Positions 32,835 to 41,761 are shown, numbered from the stretch's first letter. The stretch: 64,000 nucleotides of DNA from CBDEGU01 sp965238045 (GCA_965238045.1 CBDEGU010000010.1:248001-312000); one strand, 5' to 3'. The notes: a model not told the origin generated them from the letters alone. Made by a program: numbers and translations.

Positions 32835-33036
32835 GAATCTGTGCCAGCGGATCTTCGCCGCCACACGATGAGGACTTGGACCTTCCGCGCGTCAAACCCG
32901 TTAAGATAAGAAACTCTCAAGATCTCCCGCCCCGCGCCCGCGGACAACTCGCCTCACTTTGGCTGGAGGGATCCGCTCTCTTTTGTGCTCCGGCCGGCAC
33001 CGGTGGACGAGCTTCCCCGTTCGGAGAATGCCTTTC

Positions 33037-34893
33037 ATGCCCGTTGAAATTTCCAGCAGCCTCTTGACTCTGCTCCGCGACAAAGCAAACCTCCTGCGGA
33101 TCCACTCCATTCGCTCGACCAGCGAAGCGGGCAGCGGACATCCCACCAGTTGCGCCTCGGCGGCCGAGATCGTCTCGGCGCTCTTCTTCTCGGTGATGCG
33201 CTACGACCCTCGCGACCCCGCTCACCGGGCGAACGACATATTCATTCTCTCGAAAGGACACGCGGCTCCCCTCCTTTACGCGGCCTGGGCCGAGGCCGGC
33301 TATCTGAAAGTGGACGATCTGCTGACCTTGCGCCGGATCGATTCCGACCTCGAGGGCCATCCTCCGACCAAACTGCCCTTCGTCGACTTGGCGACCGGCT
33401 CGCTCGGCCAGGGACTCTCCGCGGGCGTCGGCATGGCCTTGAACGGGCGACTCGACGGCGCCAGTCAGAGAATTTACGTGCTGATGGGTGACGGAGAATC
33501 GGCGGAAGGATCGGTTTGGGAAGCAGCCTCGATGGCCTCGGACAGCAAACTTGGCAATCTTTGCGCCATGGTTGACGTCAACCGCCTGGGACAGAGCGGG
33601 CCCACCATGCTGGGCCACGACATGGACGCCTACCGCAAGCGCTGGGAGGCCTTCGGATGGCAGGCGCTCGTCATCGACGGACACGACATCGCGGCGCTGC
33701 TCTCTGCCTACCAGCAGGCCGCCCAGACGCCGGAAGTTCCCACCGTTATCCTCGCCAAGACCCTCAAGGGCAAGGGCATGGACTTCGCCGAAGACAAGGA
33801 CGGCTGGCACGGCAAACCCCTGTCCAAGGGCGAGCAAACCGACGAGGTGATCGCGGCGATTGAAGCGCGGCTCTCGGGGGAAAATATTGTCTGGGAACCC
33901 AAGATTCCCGCCTCCAACAGGGCCGGCTTCGCCCCGAGCACGCCGCTGCCCGCGCCCCCCTACGCCATCGGCGACAAGCTGGCCACGCGGAAGGCTTTCG
34001 GCGCCGCGCTGGCCGCGCTGGCCACATCGAACCCGTTGATTGTCGCTCTCGACGGCGATGTGAAAAACTCGACCTTCACGCAGGATACGGAAAAGGCCGT
34101 GCCCGAGCGATTCTTTCAAGGTTTCATCGCCGAGCAGAACATGGTTGGCGTGGCGATGGGCTTCGCCACCCGCGGCAAGATCCCCTTCGCCGCCAGCTTT
34201 GCCTGCTTCCTAAGCCGGGCCTATGATTTCATGCGGCTCGCCGCCATCAGCGGAACGAATCTCAAGCTGGTGGGCACCCACGCCGGTGTTTCGATCGGCG
34301 AAGACGGCGCATCGCAAATGGGGCTGGAAGACCTGGCCATGACCTGCGCCCAGCCCAGCTTTACGGTCTTCTATCCTAGCGACGCCACCAGCGCCTGGCG
34401 CGCCATCGAACTCGCCGCCGCCATTAAGGGGCCCGTCTACGTCAGAACGAGCCGCCCGGCCACGCCGGTCATCTATGACGCCGCGGAATCCTTCGAGAGA
34501 GGTAAGGCGAAGGTCATCCGGAGGAGCGACAACGACCAGGTCACGGTCGTCGCCGCCGGAGTCACCCTTTTTGAGGCGCTGGATGCTCATGAGCAGCTCG
34601 CCGCCGAAGGCATCGCGATCCGGGTCGTCGACCTGTTCAGCGTACAGCCGGTGGACCAGGCAACACTGGTTGCCTCGGCCAAGGCCACCGGCGGGCGCCT
34701 CGTCACGGTCGAAGACCACTACGCCCATGGCGGCATCGGCGACGCCGTGCTCTCGGCGCTGGCCGCCGAACAGACGACCATCCGCAAGCTGGCCGTTGGC
34801 CGCATTCCGCGCAGCGGCAAGTCCGCCGAACTGCTCGACCGATTCGGCATCTCGGCCCGCCACATCGTCGAGGCCGTCAAGAGTTTGACTTAA
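33037..34893 (+). CDS. tkt: Transketolase
   Basis: The 618-residue enzyme has the three domains of a single-chain transketolase: a TPP-binding N domain with GDGESAEGSVWEAASMASDS, a pyrimidine-binding middle domain with VALDGDVKNSTFTQD and ERFFQGFIAEQNMVGVAMGF, and the C-terminal domain (VVDLFSVQPVDQATLVASAK). It transfers two-carbon units in the pentose phosphate pathway. The start at 33037 has GGAG ten bases upstream; 33028 is the other candidate and is too close to it. Similar enzymes could also act as a DXS-like protein, but the DXS-specific residues are not seen. Confidence 0.93.
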   Translation: MPVEISSSLLTLLRDKANLLRIHSIRSTSEAGSGHPTSCASAAEIVSALFFSVMRYDPRDPAHRANDIFILSKGHAAPLLYAAWAEAGYLKVDDLLTLRRIDSDLEGHPPTKLPFVDLATGSLGQGLSAGVGMALNGRLDGASQRIYVLMGDGESAEGSVWEAASMASDSKLGNLCAMVDVNRLGQSGPTMLGHDMDAYRKRWEAFGWQALVIDGHDIAALLSAYQQAAQTPEVPTVILAKTLKGKGMDFAEDKDGWHGKPLSKGEQTDEVIAAIEARLSGENIVWEPKIPASNRAGFAPSTPLPAPPYAIGDKLATRKAFGAALAALATSNPLIVALDGDVKNSTFTQDTEKAVPERFFQGFIAEQNMVGVAMGFATRGKIPFAASFACFLSRAYDFMRLAAISGTNLKLVGTHAGVSIGEDGASQMGLEDLAMTCAQPSFTVFYPSDATSAWRAIELAAAIKGPVYVRTSRPATPVIYDAAESFERGKAKVIRRSDNDQVTVVAAGVTLFEALDAHEQLAAEGIAIRVVDLFSVQPVDQATLVASAKATGGRLVTVEDHYAHGGIGDAVLSALAAEQTTIRKLAVGRIPRSGKSAELLDRFGISARHIVEAVKSLT

Positions 34894-34924
34894 AGCGGAT
34901 CTTTCCCCCTAGTTCCCAGCGGCT

Positions 34925-36127
34925 CTAGTTCACAGTGGGTTGGCGCCGCACCGCCGCCGGTTTGCGCGCCCCGTGGATTTTGTTGATCGCTCTCGAAACA
35001 TCGAGGGCGTCTTCCTCGCTACCCATCAGCGTCTTGAGGGGCAGCCAGAAGGAAGTCTCGCAGGCGCGCTCGGCCACCGGACAGGGCTCGGCGCGATGAG
35101 CTACCGTCTCATACATCGGGTTCTTGTAGAGCGGGTGGCCGTAAAACGGGCTACAGGGTATCCCTTCGGCTCGCATGGCGGCGACAAACTCATCGCGCGT
35201 CATGCCATAGGTATCGGCTTGGATCGCGCCCGTCACCAGATAGCAGGATCGCGTGTTCACGCCATCGGGAATCGACTGGAAGCTCACCCCGTCGGCGGTA
35301 ACCGCGTCTTCGAGGATGCCAGCGTTTTTTTCGCGGCGCCGAATCTGCTTGGGCAGACGCTCAAGCTGGGCCGTCAGAACGGCCGCCTGAAAGCCGCTGA
35401 GGCGGTAGTTCGACGCCGTGATGAAATGATCGAACCAGCCATGTCCGGGCCGCCGCCCGCAGTTGAGATACGACCACACGCGCTCCGCGACTGCATCGTC
35501 GCTCGTGGTCACCAAGCCGCCTTCCCCCGAGGTCATCACCTTGCTGTTCTGAAAGCTGAACGTGCCGGCCAGCCCCATGCTGCCCGCCCGGCGTCCCTTC
35601 CATTCCGCGCCAGGCGCGTGCGCGGCGTCTTCGATCACGACCAGTCCATGACGCCGGGCAGCTTCTTCCATGCGGTCCATGTCGGCCATGATGCCGCTGA
35701 AGTGAACCACGATCAGCGCCTTCGTCTTGCCCGTAACCGCCTCTGAGATCCGCCCCGGATCGAGGTTGTACGTTCCATCTTCGAGATCGGCGAAAACCGG
35801 AATCGCGCCAACCCGCGAGACCGCCGAGGCCGTGGAGATAAAACTGTGCGCGGGAACGATGACTTCGTCGCCCGGGCCGATGCCCGCTCCGTAAAGCGCC
35901 AACTCAATCGCGACCGTTCCGTTCGCGCAGGCGATCGCGTGCCGGGCGTCATGCATGCCGGCGAAGAGCTTCTCGAACTTCTCCACCATCGGGTGATAGC
36001 CGCCCCACTGCTTCGAGCGAACCACTTCCAGCAGCAACTCTTCTTCCCTTTCTCCGGAAATCGGCCATTCCGGATAGTCCGTCCGGCGAACCCGGTCACC
36101 GCCATCCATCGCTAGTCTGCCTGGCAT
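34925..36127 (-). CDS. DegT/DnrJ/EryC1/StrS family PLP aminotransferase
   Basis: The 400-residue enzyme starts MPGRLAMDGGDRVRRTDYPEW, the normal N terminus for this family, with GGGGAGGG before the ATG at 36127. The internal Lys that binds PLP is in FSFQNSKVMTSGEGG. Further family motifs are NGTVAIELAL, GDEVIVPAHSFISTASAV and VVIEDAAHAPGAEW. These enzymes make amino sugars for surface polysaccharides or aminate other ketones. It is convergent with the transketolase gene and divergent from the rhomboid gene. Confidence 0.9.
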   Translation of the reverse strand: MPGRLAMDGGDRVRRTDYPEWPISGEREEELLLEVVRSKQWGGYHPMVEKFEKLFAGMHDARHAIACANGTVAIELALYGAGIGPGDEVIVPAHSFISTASAVSRVGAIPVFADLEDGTYNLDPGRISEAVTGKTKALIVVHFSGIMADMDRMEEAARRHGLVVIEDAAHAPGAEWKGRRAGSMGLAGTFSFQNSKVMTSGEGGLVTTSDDAVAERVWSYLNCGRRPGHGWFDHFITASNYRLSGFQAAVLTAQLERLPKQIRRREKNAGILEDAVTADGVSFQSIPDGVNTRSCYLVTGAIQADTYGMTRDEFVAAMRAEGIPCSPFYGHPLYKNPMYETVAHRAEPCPVAERACETSFWLPLKTLMGSEEDALDVSRAINKIHGARKPAAVRRQPTVN

Positions 36128-36351
36128 GCCCTCCCCCACATATACCATCCCCCCCTGCGCCATTCCCCTGTGCCGTCCCCCTCCACCATTCCCCCCTCCA
36201 CCATTCCATAGTACCCGCACGCGGAGGCGCCCGCCCAAGCAACGCGGCCCGCCGCGGGCTTACCATGCAACGCGGCATGCCAAGCCTCAATTTGACGCTC
36301 CTCACGCGATTGCCTATGCTGCTAGGTAGTGGTCGAGACGACCTTCTCTTC
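36128..36351. other. Divergent intergenic region, C-rich repeats
   Basis: The gap between the leftward aminotransferase and rightward rhomboid genes has a C-rich stretch (36128-36210) with CCACCATTCC repeated in tandem and mirror-like variants. No gene is seen; the frame starting at 36265 is an upstream extension of the rhomboid gene with no RBS. The stretch could form unusual structure but may just be low-complexity sequence. Confidence 0.5.
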
Positions 36352-37128
36352 ATGCGCTACTACCCTTCCTCTTCCGGCGTGCAGCACAATTTTGGCGGCA
36401 TCGTCCCGTTGGGCATCAAATGGCTGCTGATCTCCAACTGCGCACTCTTTGTCGTCTATTACATCTCGCACATTTTTCAACTGCGGCTCTTGCTGTGGCT
36501 GTTTCACGGTTTGAGTCTGATTCCCGGCTGGCTCATCAGAGGCGCGATCTGGCAGCCGGTGACGTACCTGTTTCTCCATAGCCCGCTCGGGTTCGGTCAC
36601 ATCCTCATGAACATGCTGATGCTGTGGATGTTCGGCAGCGATCTTGAGCGCGATTGGGGTTTGCGAAAATTCCTGAACTACTACTTTGTCTGCGGCATCG
36701 GCGCCGGATTGCTCGACGTCGCCGCGCGCATCGTGCTGGGAGGGAATCTCTCGGCGGCGACGATCGGCAACTCGGGCGCGGTTTACGGAGTCTTGCTGGC
36801 GTTCGGCCTGCTCTATCCTCACCGCACGATTTACGTGTTTTTGATGTTCCCCATTCCGGCTCGCATCTTCGTGTTCATTGTGGGCTCGATCGTCTTTCTC
36901 TCGGCGCTGGGTGGTTCCGGCGGTTCGGTTGCGCACTTTGCGCACCTGGGTGGCATGCTGTTTGGATTTTTCTATCTGCGCTACCGGCCGGCCTTCCTTG
37001 ATATTGACTGGCTTGGGTCCTACCGGCAGTGGCAGTTGCGGCGCGCCCGCAGGAGATTCCAAGTCTACATGAAGAAGCGAGACGGCGATTCAGGACGAGG
37101 TTCGCCTGGCGGAGGCTGGGTAAACTAG
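36352..37128 (+). CDS. Rhomboid family intramembrane serine protease
   Basis: The 258-residue protein starts with MRYYPSSSGVQHNFGG, a common start of acidobacterial rhomboids, so I chose 36352 over 36265. It has six hydrophobic segments. The catalytic Ser141 is in TIGNSGAVYG and the catalytic His198 is in AHFAHLGGMLFG. HILMNMLMLWMFG is the second conserved motif. The substrate is unknown. Confidence 0.88.
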   Translation: MRYYPSSSGVQHNFGGIVPLGIKWLLISNCALFVVYYISHIFQLRLLLWLFHGLSLIPGWLIRGAIWQPVTYLFLHSPLGFGHILMNMLMLWMFGSDLERDWGLRKFLNYYFVCGIGAGLLDVAARIVLGGNLSAATIGNSGAVYGVLLAFGLLYPHRTIYVFLMFPIPARIFVFIVGSIVFLSALGGSGGSVAHFAHLGGMLFGFFYLRYRPAFLDIDWLGSYRQWQLRRARRRFQVYMKKRDGDSGRGSPGGGWVN

Positions 37129-37224
37129 CGGGAAACTGGCGCTCTCATGGCCGATCAACGGCCGTGACCGGCGTGCTGGAACACACCGATCGCCGTCCAA
37201 GGTCCTGGTCCGGCCGGGCATGTC

Positions 37225-37254
37225 TTGACTCTGGTTTCAGTCTGCCCCTACAAT
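37225..37254 (+). promoter_or_regulatory. Sigma-70-type promoter of tatA-like gene
   Basis: TTGACT (37225-37230), an 18-base spacer and TACAAT (37249-37254) lie 21 bases before the ATG at 37276. An AGGAGG ribosome site follows at 37262-37267, 8 bases from the ATG. Confidence 0.75.
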
Positions 37255-37275
37255 TGAATCAGCAGGAGGCTCTAC

Positions 37276-37509
37276 ATGGCATTCATTCACGTTCCGCACG
37301 TACTCGGCCTGATCATTCCGACCCTCGGCGTGCAGGAGCTTATCGTCATTCTCCTAATCGCCGTGTTGATCTTCGGCGGCCGCAAGATCCCCGAGATCGG
37401 CAAGGGCATTGGAGACGGCATTCGGCAGTTCAAGAGCGCTCTTAAGGGCGACCCCAAGCCCGAAGAAGCGAAATCAGAAGAAGGCAACCGGGCGACACGC
37501 GCCTCCTAG
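37276..37509 (+). CDS. tatA: Twin-arginine translocase TatA/TatE subunit
   Basis: The 77-residue protein has one transmembrane helix (about 17-35, GVQELIVILLIAVLIFGGRK), then the FGGRKIPEIGKGIGDGIRQFK amphipathic helix of TatA and an acidic tail. TatA forms the pore through which folded Tat substrates pass. Several exported proteins in this window carry Tat-type signals (1-344, 20146-21384, 21673-22965). No tatB or tatC gene is adjacent. A strong promoter and RBS precede it. Confidence 0.93.
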   Translation: MAFIHVPHVLGLIIPTLGVQELIVILLIAVLIFGGRKIPEIGKGIGDGIRQFKSALKGDPKPEEAKSEEGNRATRAS

Positions 37510-37566
37510 ATGGCAAGCCTCCTAGGAGGCAGCCTCGTCCTCGGATACCGAATTTGGGGACAGATG

Positions 37567-37594
37567 ACCCCATCCAGCTTCCGCCGGATGGGGT
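37567..37594. terminator. Hairpin terminator between tatA and hup
   Basis: ACCCCATCC (37567-37575) pairs with GGATGGGGT (37586-37594) around a 10-base loop and is followed by TTCGTCG. A further palindrome GCCTCCTAGGAGGC lies just upstream. The pair sits between the convergent tatA and HU genes and could terminate both. Confidence 0.65.
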
Positions 37595-37615
37595 TTCGTC
37601 GTTGCAGCGGGCGGT

Positions 37616-37924
37616 TTACTTCTTCTTCTTTGGCGGGACGATGGCGTCTTTCGTCGCTTTCGCAATTCTGAACTTCACGACTTTCTTGGCCGGTATCTTG
37701 ATGGCCTCGCCCGTTGCCGGATTGCGGCCAATACGAGCCTTGCGGTCGGACCGCACGAGACGCCCAAGACCGGGGATAATGCAGACGCCGCTGCGCTTGG
37801 TCTCCTTGACGGCGAGTTCGGCAAGCGCCTCCATCACGCCCTTCACAACCTTCTTGTTCAGATCACACTGTTCGGACAGCGCCGTGATGATCTGTGCTTG
37901 AGTGAGTTTCTTCTTTTCAGCCAT
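37616..37924 (-). CDS. HU family DNA-binding protein
   Basis: The 102-residue protein matches HU/IHF: MAEKKKLTQAQIITALSEQC, a two-helix base, then PGLGRLVRSDRKARIGRNPATGEAIKIPAKKVVKFR, with the beta arm RNPATGE that contacts DNA (written in pieces here). The C-terminal KKKK tail is a basic extension found in Acidobacteria. It is a nucleoid protein. A consensus promoter lies at 38019-38047. Confidence 0.93.
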   Translation of the reverse strand: MAEKKKLTQAQIITALSEQCDLNKKVVKGVMEALAELAVKETKRSGVCIIPGLGRLVRSDRKARIGRNPATGEAIKIPAKKVVKFRIAKATKDAIVPPKKKK

Positions 37925-38257
37925 GCTCCTCCTTGTGAACCTGCCGAACGGACCTAGGTGACCGGGGCAGTCAACGCTAAAACATACACGGTGAGAAATG
38001 TTTTATATCTAACGTCCCATCATACGGGAGTTTCCGCCTCTTGTAAAGACAAAAAACGCACGAGCGAACCTCGCCCACAGGGTTTCCGTCCTCACGCCCG
38101 CGGAAGTTCGGCGCCTTCCCGGCCGCTCCACTGCACCAAGTATACGCGGTTGCGAACTAATTTCGGGAATAATTCCTCGCTCAGTCCGCCTCGCGGATTC
38201 GTTGGCACGGCCCGAGGCCGCGGGCCGGAGGCGTCTCCGCCCGGGCGATGCGAGCGC
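37925..38257. other. Upstream region of hup, promoter and GC-rich sequence
   Basis: The 333-base gap between the HU gene and the TlpA-like gene holds the hup promoter (38019-38047) and AAGGAGGAG before the HU start. Positions 38180-38257 are GC-rich with small palindromes (CCCGAGGCCGCGGGCCGG region). No gene is seen; the short minus-strand frame at 38092-38274 has no support. Confidence 0.6.
38019..38047 (-). promoter_or_regulatory. Consensus promoter of HU gene
   Basis: Read on the minus strand: TTTACA (38042-38047), a 17-base spacer and TATGAT (38019-38024). The leader of about 95 bases carries an AT-rich segment and a strong AAGGAGGAG ribosome site just before the start codon, as expected for a highly expressed nucleoid protein. 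Confidence 0.75.
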
Positions 38258-38815
38258 TCAGAGCAGCGAATCAAAGTAGTTGACCATGTCGGTCCGGCTC
38301 CAGTCCTGTGGTCCGACGTACTTGCGAATGACCGTGCCCTCGCGGTCGATCAGATAGGTCTCCGGATACTTGACCGTGCCATACATCGTGCTGGCACGCC
38401 GCTCCGGATCCCGCACCGTGGGAAAGCGTACCCCCCAGCGGTCGAGGAATTGACCATATTCTTGCTCGTCATCGTCGACACTGACGCCCAGCACGATCAG
38501 GTCCTCGCCGTCATACCGCTGATGCAGCGCGTTGAGCGAAGGCAGTTCCTCGACGCAGGGCGGGCACCAAGTAGCCCAGAAGTTCAACAGCACGAACTTG
38601 CCGCGAAAATCGGCGAGCCGGACCCCGCGGCCTTCATCGCTGGTGAGGTCGAATTCCGGTGCACGATCGCCTACCCGCACATCGTGCACTTGCATATAAG
38701 GGGCCACGCGGTAGAGCAGCGCCGCCGTGAGCAGGACCAGCAGCGAGGCAGCCACGATGTCTCTTCGGGTCACAGTGTCTCTTCGGTCCGCGATGCCTCT
38801 TTGGGAAGATGCCAT
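38258..38815 (-). CDS. Membrane-anchored TlpA/ResA-like thioredoxin
   Basis: The 185-residue protein (start MASSQRG at 38815; a longer frame reaches 38890) has one N-terminal membrane segment (about residues 19-37), then an AhpC/TSA-like redox domain with RAPEFDLTSDEGRGVRLAD, NFWATWCPPCVEELPSL (C84 and C87) and YLIDREGTVIRKYVG. It should be anchored to the outer face of the membrane and reduce disulfides, for example of apocytochrome c; its CPPC active site fits TlpA/ResA. It is divergent from the PTPS operon. Confidence 0.9.
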   Translation of the reverse strand: MASSQRGIADRRDTVTRRDIVAASLLVLLTAALLYRVAPYMQVHDVRVGDRAPEFDLTSDEGRGVRLADFRGKFVLLNFWATWCPPCVEELPSLNALHQRYDGEDLIVLGVSVDDDEQEYGQFLDRWGVRFPTVRDPERRASTMYGTVKYPETYLIDREGTVIRKYVGPQDWSRTDMVNYFDSLL

Positions 38816-38879
38816 AATGAAAACGTCCAGATCCTCACTGTAACGGGACAGCTTAGTTCGCCGCAACGAACACGATTCC

Positions 38880-39344
38880 ATGGTTCTCATTACTCGCCGC
38901 GAAGAGTTCTCCTCGTCGCACTTCTGCGCTCAGCCCAAGCTATCGGCGGCGGAGAACGAAGCGCTCTACGGCAAGGCCAGCCGGCCGAGCGGGCATGGCC
39001 ACAATTACGCCCTGGAGGTAACCGTCGGCGGCGACGTCGACCCGGCCCTGGGCATGATCATGGACCTCAAAGAGCTCAAAGAGATCATCAAACGGGACGT
39101 CATCGACATCTACGACCATCGCTTTCTCAATCACGAAGTGCCGCCTTTCGATCGGGTCGTGCCGACGGCGGAAAACCTGGCGGCCGATATCTGGCGGCGG
39201 CTAGCGCCCAGCATCGAGCGCGGGAAGCGGCATCTGCACGGCATCCGGCTCTACGAGACGCCGGATCTTTTTGTGGACTACTTCGGCGAGGAATCCGGCG
39301 CCCAGGCTCTGGGCGGCTCCGCGGGCCCGCCCAATGCTGGCTGA
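38880..39344 (+). CDS. PTPS/QueD paralogue lacking the catalytic Cys
   Basis: The 154-residue protein has the 6-pyruvoyl-tetrahydropterin synthase fold with zinc-binding H14 (SSSHFCAQ), H39 and H41 (SGHGHNY). In active PTPS/QueD enzymes the catalytic Cys is in YGKCNNPNGHGH; here the segment is YGKASRPSGHGH, with Ala33 in that place. The PTPS-III variant has Glu at this point, which is also absent. A Cys at residue 16, close to the first His, might substitute or may be irrelevant. It is the first gene of a three-gene operon with a normal paralogue and folE. It may be a non-catalytic partner, a different lyase or a broken enzyme. Confidence 0.85.
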   Translation: MVLITRREEFSSSHFCAQPKLSAAENEALYGKASRPSGHGHNYALEVTVGGDVDPALGMIMDLKELKEIIKRDVIDIYDHRFLNHEVPPFDRVVPTAENLAADIWRRLAPSIERGKRHLHGIRLYETPDLFVDYFGEESGAQALGGSAGPPNAG

Positions 39345-39356
39345 GGACCCGTCTCC

Positions 39357-39791
39357 ATGTTGCGACTGACCAAGACGTACCGGTTTTCCGCTTCGCACCG
39401 GCTGCACAGCCAGCGGTTGAGCGCTGCTGAAAACGCGCGGGTGTTCGGAAAGTGCAACAATCCCCAAGGGCACGGCCACAACTATATCTTGAGCGTAAGC
39501 GTGAGCGGCAAGCCCGACCCCTCGTCGGGGCTGCTCCTTTCCCGGAGCCGCCTTGATGCGCTAGTGGATCGCACCGTTCTTGCCGGCCTCGATTACACCC
39601 ATCTCAATACCGGCGTGGAAGAGTTCCGCGAAATCGTCCCGACGACCGAGAACCTCTCGCTGCTGATTCACCGCCGGCTCAGCCAGGCATGGGAACAAGA
39701 ATTCGGCCGGCAGTCGCCGCGTCTCGACCGGGTTCGCGTCGAAGAGACGGCACGAAACTTTTTTGAAGTCACCGGCGAACCGGCCCTATGA
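39357..39791 (+). CDS. 6-pyruvoyl-tetrahydropterin synthase / QueD family
   Basis: The 144-residue protein has all PTPS/QueD hallmarks: H14 in FSASHRLH, catalytic C33 in FGKCNNPQGHGHNY, H39 and H41, then TTENLS and the late Glu in RVRVEETARNFF. It converts dihydroneopterin triphosphate to pyruvoyl-tetrahydropterin or carboxytetrahydropterin (for queuosine or biopterin). It follows the Cys-less paralogue by 12 bases and overlaps folE by 4 bases (ATGA). Confidence 0.9.
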   Translation: MLRLTKTYRFSASHRLHSQRLSAAENARVFGKCNNPQGHGHNYILSVSVSGKPDPSSGLLLSRSRLDALVDRTVLAGLDYTHLNTGVEEFREIVPTTENLSLLIHRRLSQAWEQEFGRQSPRLDRVRVEETARNFFEVTGEPAL

Positions 39792-40435
39792 CGAAGCCAT
39801 CGCAACCCAGTCTCGAGGCTGCCGCCGGCAGCCGGCTCGAGGAACCCGGCGCTTCCCAGCCCGGCGCTCAGGAGGAAATAGCCTCCCTGGTCCGGCGCCT
39901 GCTGGTCCAGCTCGGCGAGGACCCCAGCCGCGGCGGACTGCGCCGCACGCCCGAGCGAGCCGCCAGCGCACTGACCCAGCTCACCAGCGGCTACGCCATG
40001 AAGGCGGAAGAGATCTTGAACGGAGCGCTCTTCGATGTCAGCTACGACGAGATGGTCATCGTCAAGGACATCGAGATGTTCAGCCTCTGCGAACATCACA
40101 TGCTGCCTTTTTTCGGCAAAGTCCACGTGGCCTATATCCCGAAGAAAAAAGTCATCGGCTTAAGCAAGATCGCCCGCGTAGTGAACATGTTCTCCCTCCG
40201 GCTGCAGATTCAAGAGAGGCTCACCCAGCAGATCGCCGAGACCATCCAGGAGGCCATCGATCCGGCCGGAGTCGGCGTCGTGGTCGAAGCCCGCCACCTG
40301 TGCATGATGATGCGGGGGGTAGAGAAGCAGCATTCCTCGGCCGTGACCAGCGCCATGCTCGGTGCATTCCGCGACAAGCAGCAAACACGCGATGAGTTCC
40401 TCTCGCTCATCCAGCGCCCCGTCAGCGGCATCTGA
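39788..40435 (+). CDS. folE: GTP cyclohydrolase I
   Basis: The 215-residue enzyme has a non-conserved 35-residue N-terminal extension rich in Ala and Pro, then the FolE core: SLCEHHMLPFFGKVHVAYIP, KVIGLSKIARVVNMFS, RLQIQERLTQQIAETIQ, and EARHLCMMMRGVEKQHS. The zinc Cys/His and the catalytic His-Cys positions are present. It makes dihydroneopterin triphosphate, the substrate of the two PTPS-type proteins encoded just upstream, so the operon channels GTP to a pterin or 7-deazaguanine. Confidence 0.95.
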   Translation: MTKPSQPSLEAAAGSRLEEPGASQPGAQEEIASLVRRLLVQLGEDPSRGGLRRTPERAASALTQLTSGYAMKAEEILNGALFDVSYDEMVIVKDIEMFSLCEHHMLPFFGKVHVAYIPKKKVIGLSKIARVVNMFSLRLQIQERLTQQIAETIQEAIDPAGVGVVVEARHLCMMMRGVEKQHSSAVTSAMLGAFRDKQQTRDEFLSLIQRPVSGI

Positions 40436-40449
40436 GCCTCCCTGGCGGG

Positions 40450-41640
40450 CTAACTCAGCGGCACAAACCGCAGGCACACCGGGGCTGGCGTTTGGATCAC
40501 ATCGCCGGTAGGCGTGAGCTGGCCGGTCGTCTGATCGATCTTGAACACAACCACCGAGTCCGACGACTGATTCTCTGCCAACAGATATTTCCCCGTCGGA
40601 TCGATATTGAAGTTTCTCGGCGTCTCACCCCCGGTAGGAACGATTTCAATCAGGGTCAGCTTTCCAGTGGACTCATCGACCGCGAACACGGCGATCGAAT
40701 CGTGCCCGCGATTGGAACCGTAGATGAATTTCCCCGACGGATGAACCCGAATTTCCGCCGTATGCGTCACCTTCGCATACCCGGCCGGCAGCGTCGAGAT
40801 CATCTGCATCTCTTCCAGCACTCCGCGCTGGGCGTCGTAGTTGAATGCCGTGATGGTGTTGCCCATCTCATTGATCACATAGGCATAGCGCCCCGAGGGA
40901 TGGAAGGTGAAATGACGCGGTCCCCCGCCCGCCTTGACGCTCACCGAAGGCGGGTCGTTGGGCGCCAGAGTGGCCTTCTCCGGATCAACCTTGTAGACAA
41001 AAAGCTTGTCGGCGCCCAAATCGGCCGTAATCACGAAGCGATTGTCGGGCGAGAAGTTCACCGAGTGGCCATAGGGTTTTTTCTGGCGCTTTTCGTCAAT
41101 ACTCGATCCCTCGTGCTTCATGACCGAGGCGGCCTCGCCCAGCGAGCCGTCTTCGTTGATCGGGAACGAAGACGTGCTGCCGCCTCCATAGTTGGCGACC
41201 GCGAGCATCTTGCCGGTGGCGTCCACATTCAAATGGCACGGCCCGGCGCCTTGCGAGGAGACCTGATTGAGCGGTTTGAGCTTGCCGCTTTCCTTGTCGA
41301 TCTCAAACGCGCTGACCGCGCCCTTGCCCTGCCCCGCCTCGGTCACCGCGTAGAGATAGCGATGGTTCGGATGAATCGCGACAAACGAAGGATTGGTAAT
41401 CTTGGCCGCCAGCCCCAGCGGGGTCATCTTGCCGCTGCCGGCTTCGAAACGGTAAACCTGAATCCCTTCGCTATCCCCCCGGGTATAGCTGCCGAAATAG
41501 GCCAGATACGCCGGACCGGAATCCTCCCCGCTGTTTGCCCCGCTGTTGGTCATCGATTCGTCTGGGGCGGAACCACAACCCATCAGCAACACAATCGCGG
41601 TGGATACAAGAACGCTCGATAGGAACCTAGCTCTTCGCAT
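40450..41640 (-). CDS. Lactonase (6-phosphogluconolactonase type), lipoprotein
   Basis: The 396-residue protein starts at 41640 (MRRARFLSSVLVSTAIVLL) and has a lipobox LLMGCGS. The body is a seven-bladed propeller of the YbhE/lactonase type: AYFGSYTRGDSEGIQVYRF, VAIHPNHRYLYAVTEA, GPCHLNVDATGKMLAVANYG, GGGPRHFTFHPSGRYAYV, PRNFNIDPTGKYLLAEN. As an exported protein it may hydrolyse extracellular sugar lactones; cytoplasmic 6-phosphogluconolactonase is less likely. It is convergent with folE. Confidence 0.85.
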   Translation of the reverse strand: MRRARFLSSVLVSTAIVLLMGCGSAPDESMTNSGANSGEDSGPAYLAYFGSYTRGDSEGIQVYRFEAGSGKMTPLGLAAKITNPSFVAIHPNHRYLYAVTEAGQGKGAVSAFEIDKESGKLKPLNQVSSQGAGPCHLNVDATGKMLAVANYGGGSTSSFPINEDGSLGEAASVMKHEGSSIDEKRQKKPYGHSVNFSPDNRFVITADLGADKLFVYKVDPEKATLAPNDPPSVSVKAGGGPRHFTFHPSGRYAYVINEMGNTITAFNYDAQRGVLEEMQMISTLPAGYAKVTHTAEIRVHPSGKFIYGSNRGHDSIAVFAVDESTGKLTLIEIVPTGGETPRNFNIDPTGKYLLAENQSSDSVVVFKIDQTTGQLTPTGDVIQTPAPVCLRFVPLS

Positions 41641-41761
41641 GGACCATATCAAAGCGCAATCCCGCCAAGATTGCAAGTGCCTAAGCGGTGAAGCAGCCAG
41701 CGGCGAGGCAGCCAGGCCGCCGCCGATCGGCATGCCGCCAGCCCGTCACGCTCGAGGCCCT

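Noticed and set aside
32917..34119. 400-codon minus-strand frame over the transketolase gene
   Set aside because: Shadow frame; the plus strand has clear TPP and transketolase motifs.
36128..36264. Upstream extension of the DegT aminotransferase to 36238
   Set aside because: It would translate the C-rich tract into a Gly-rich string; the family start MPGRLAMDGG with a good RBS is at 36127.
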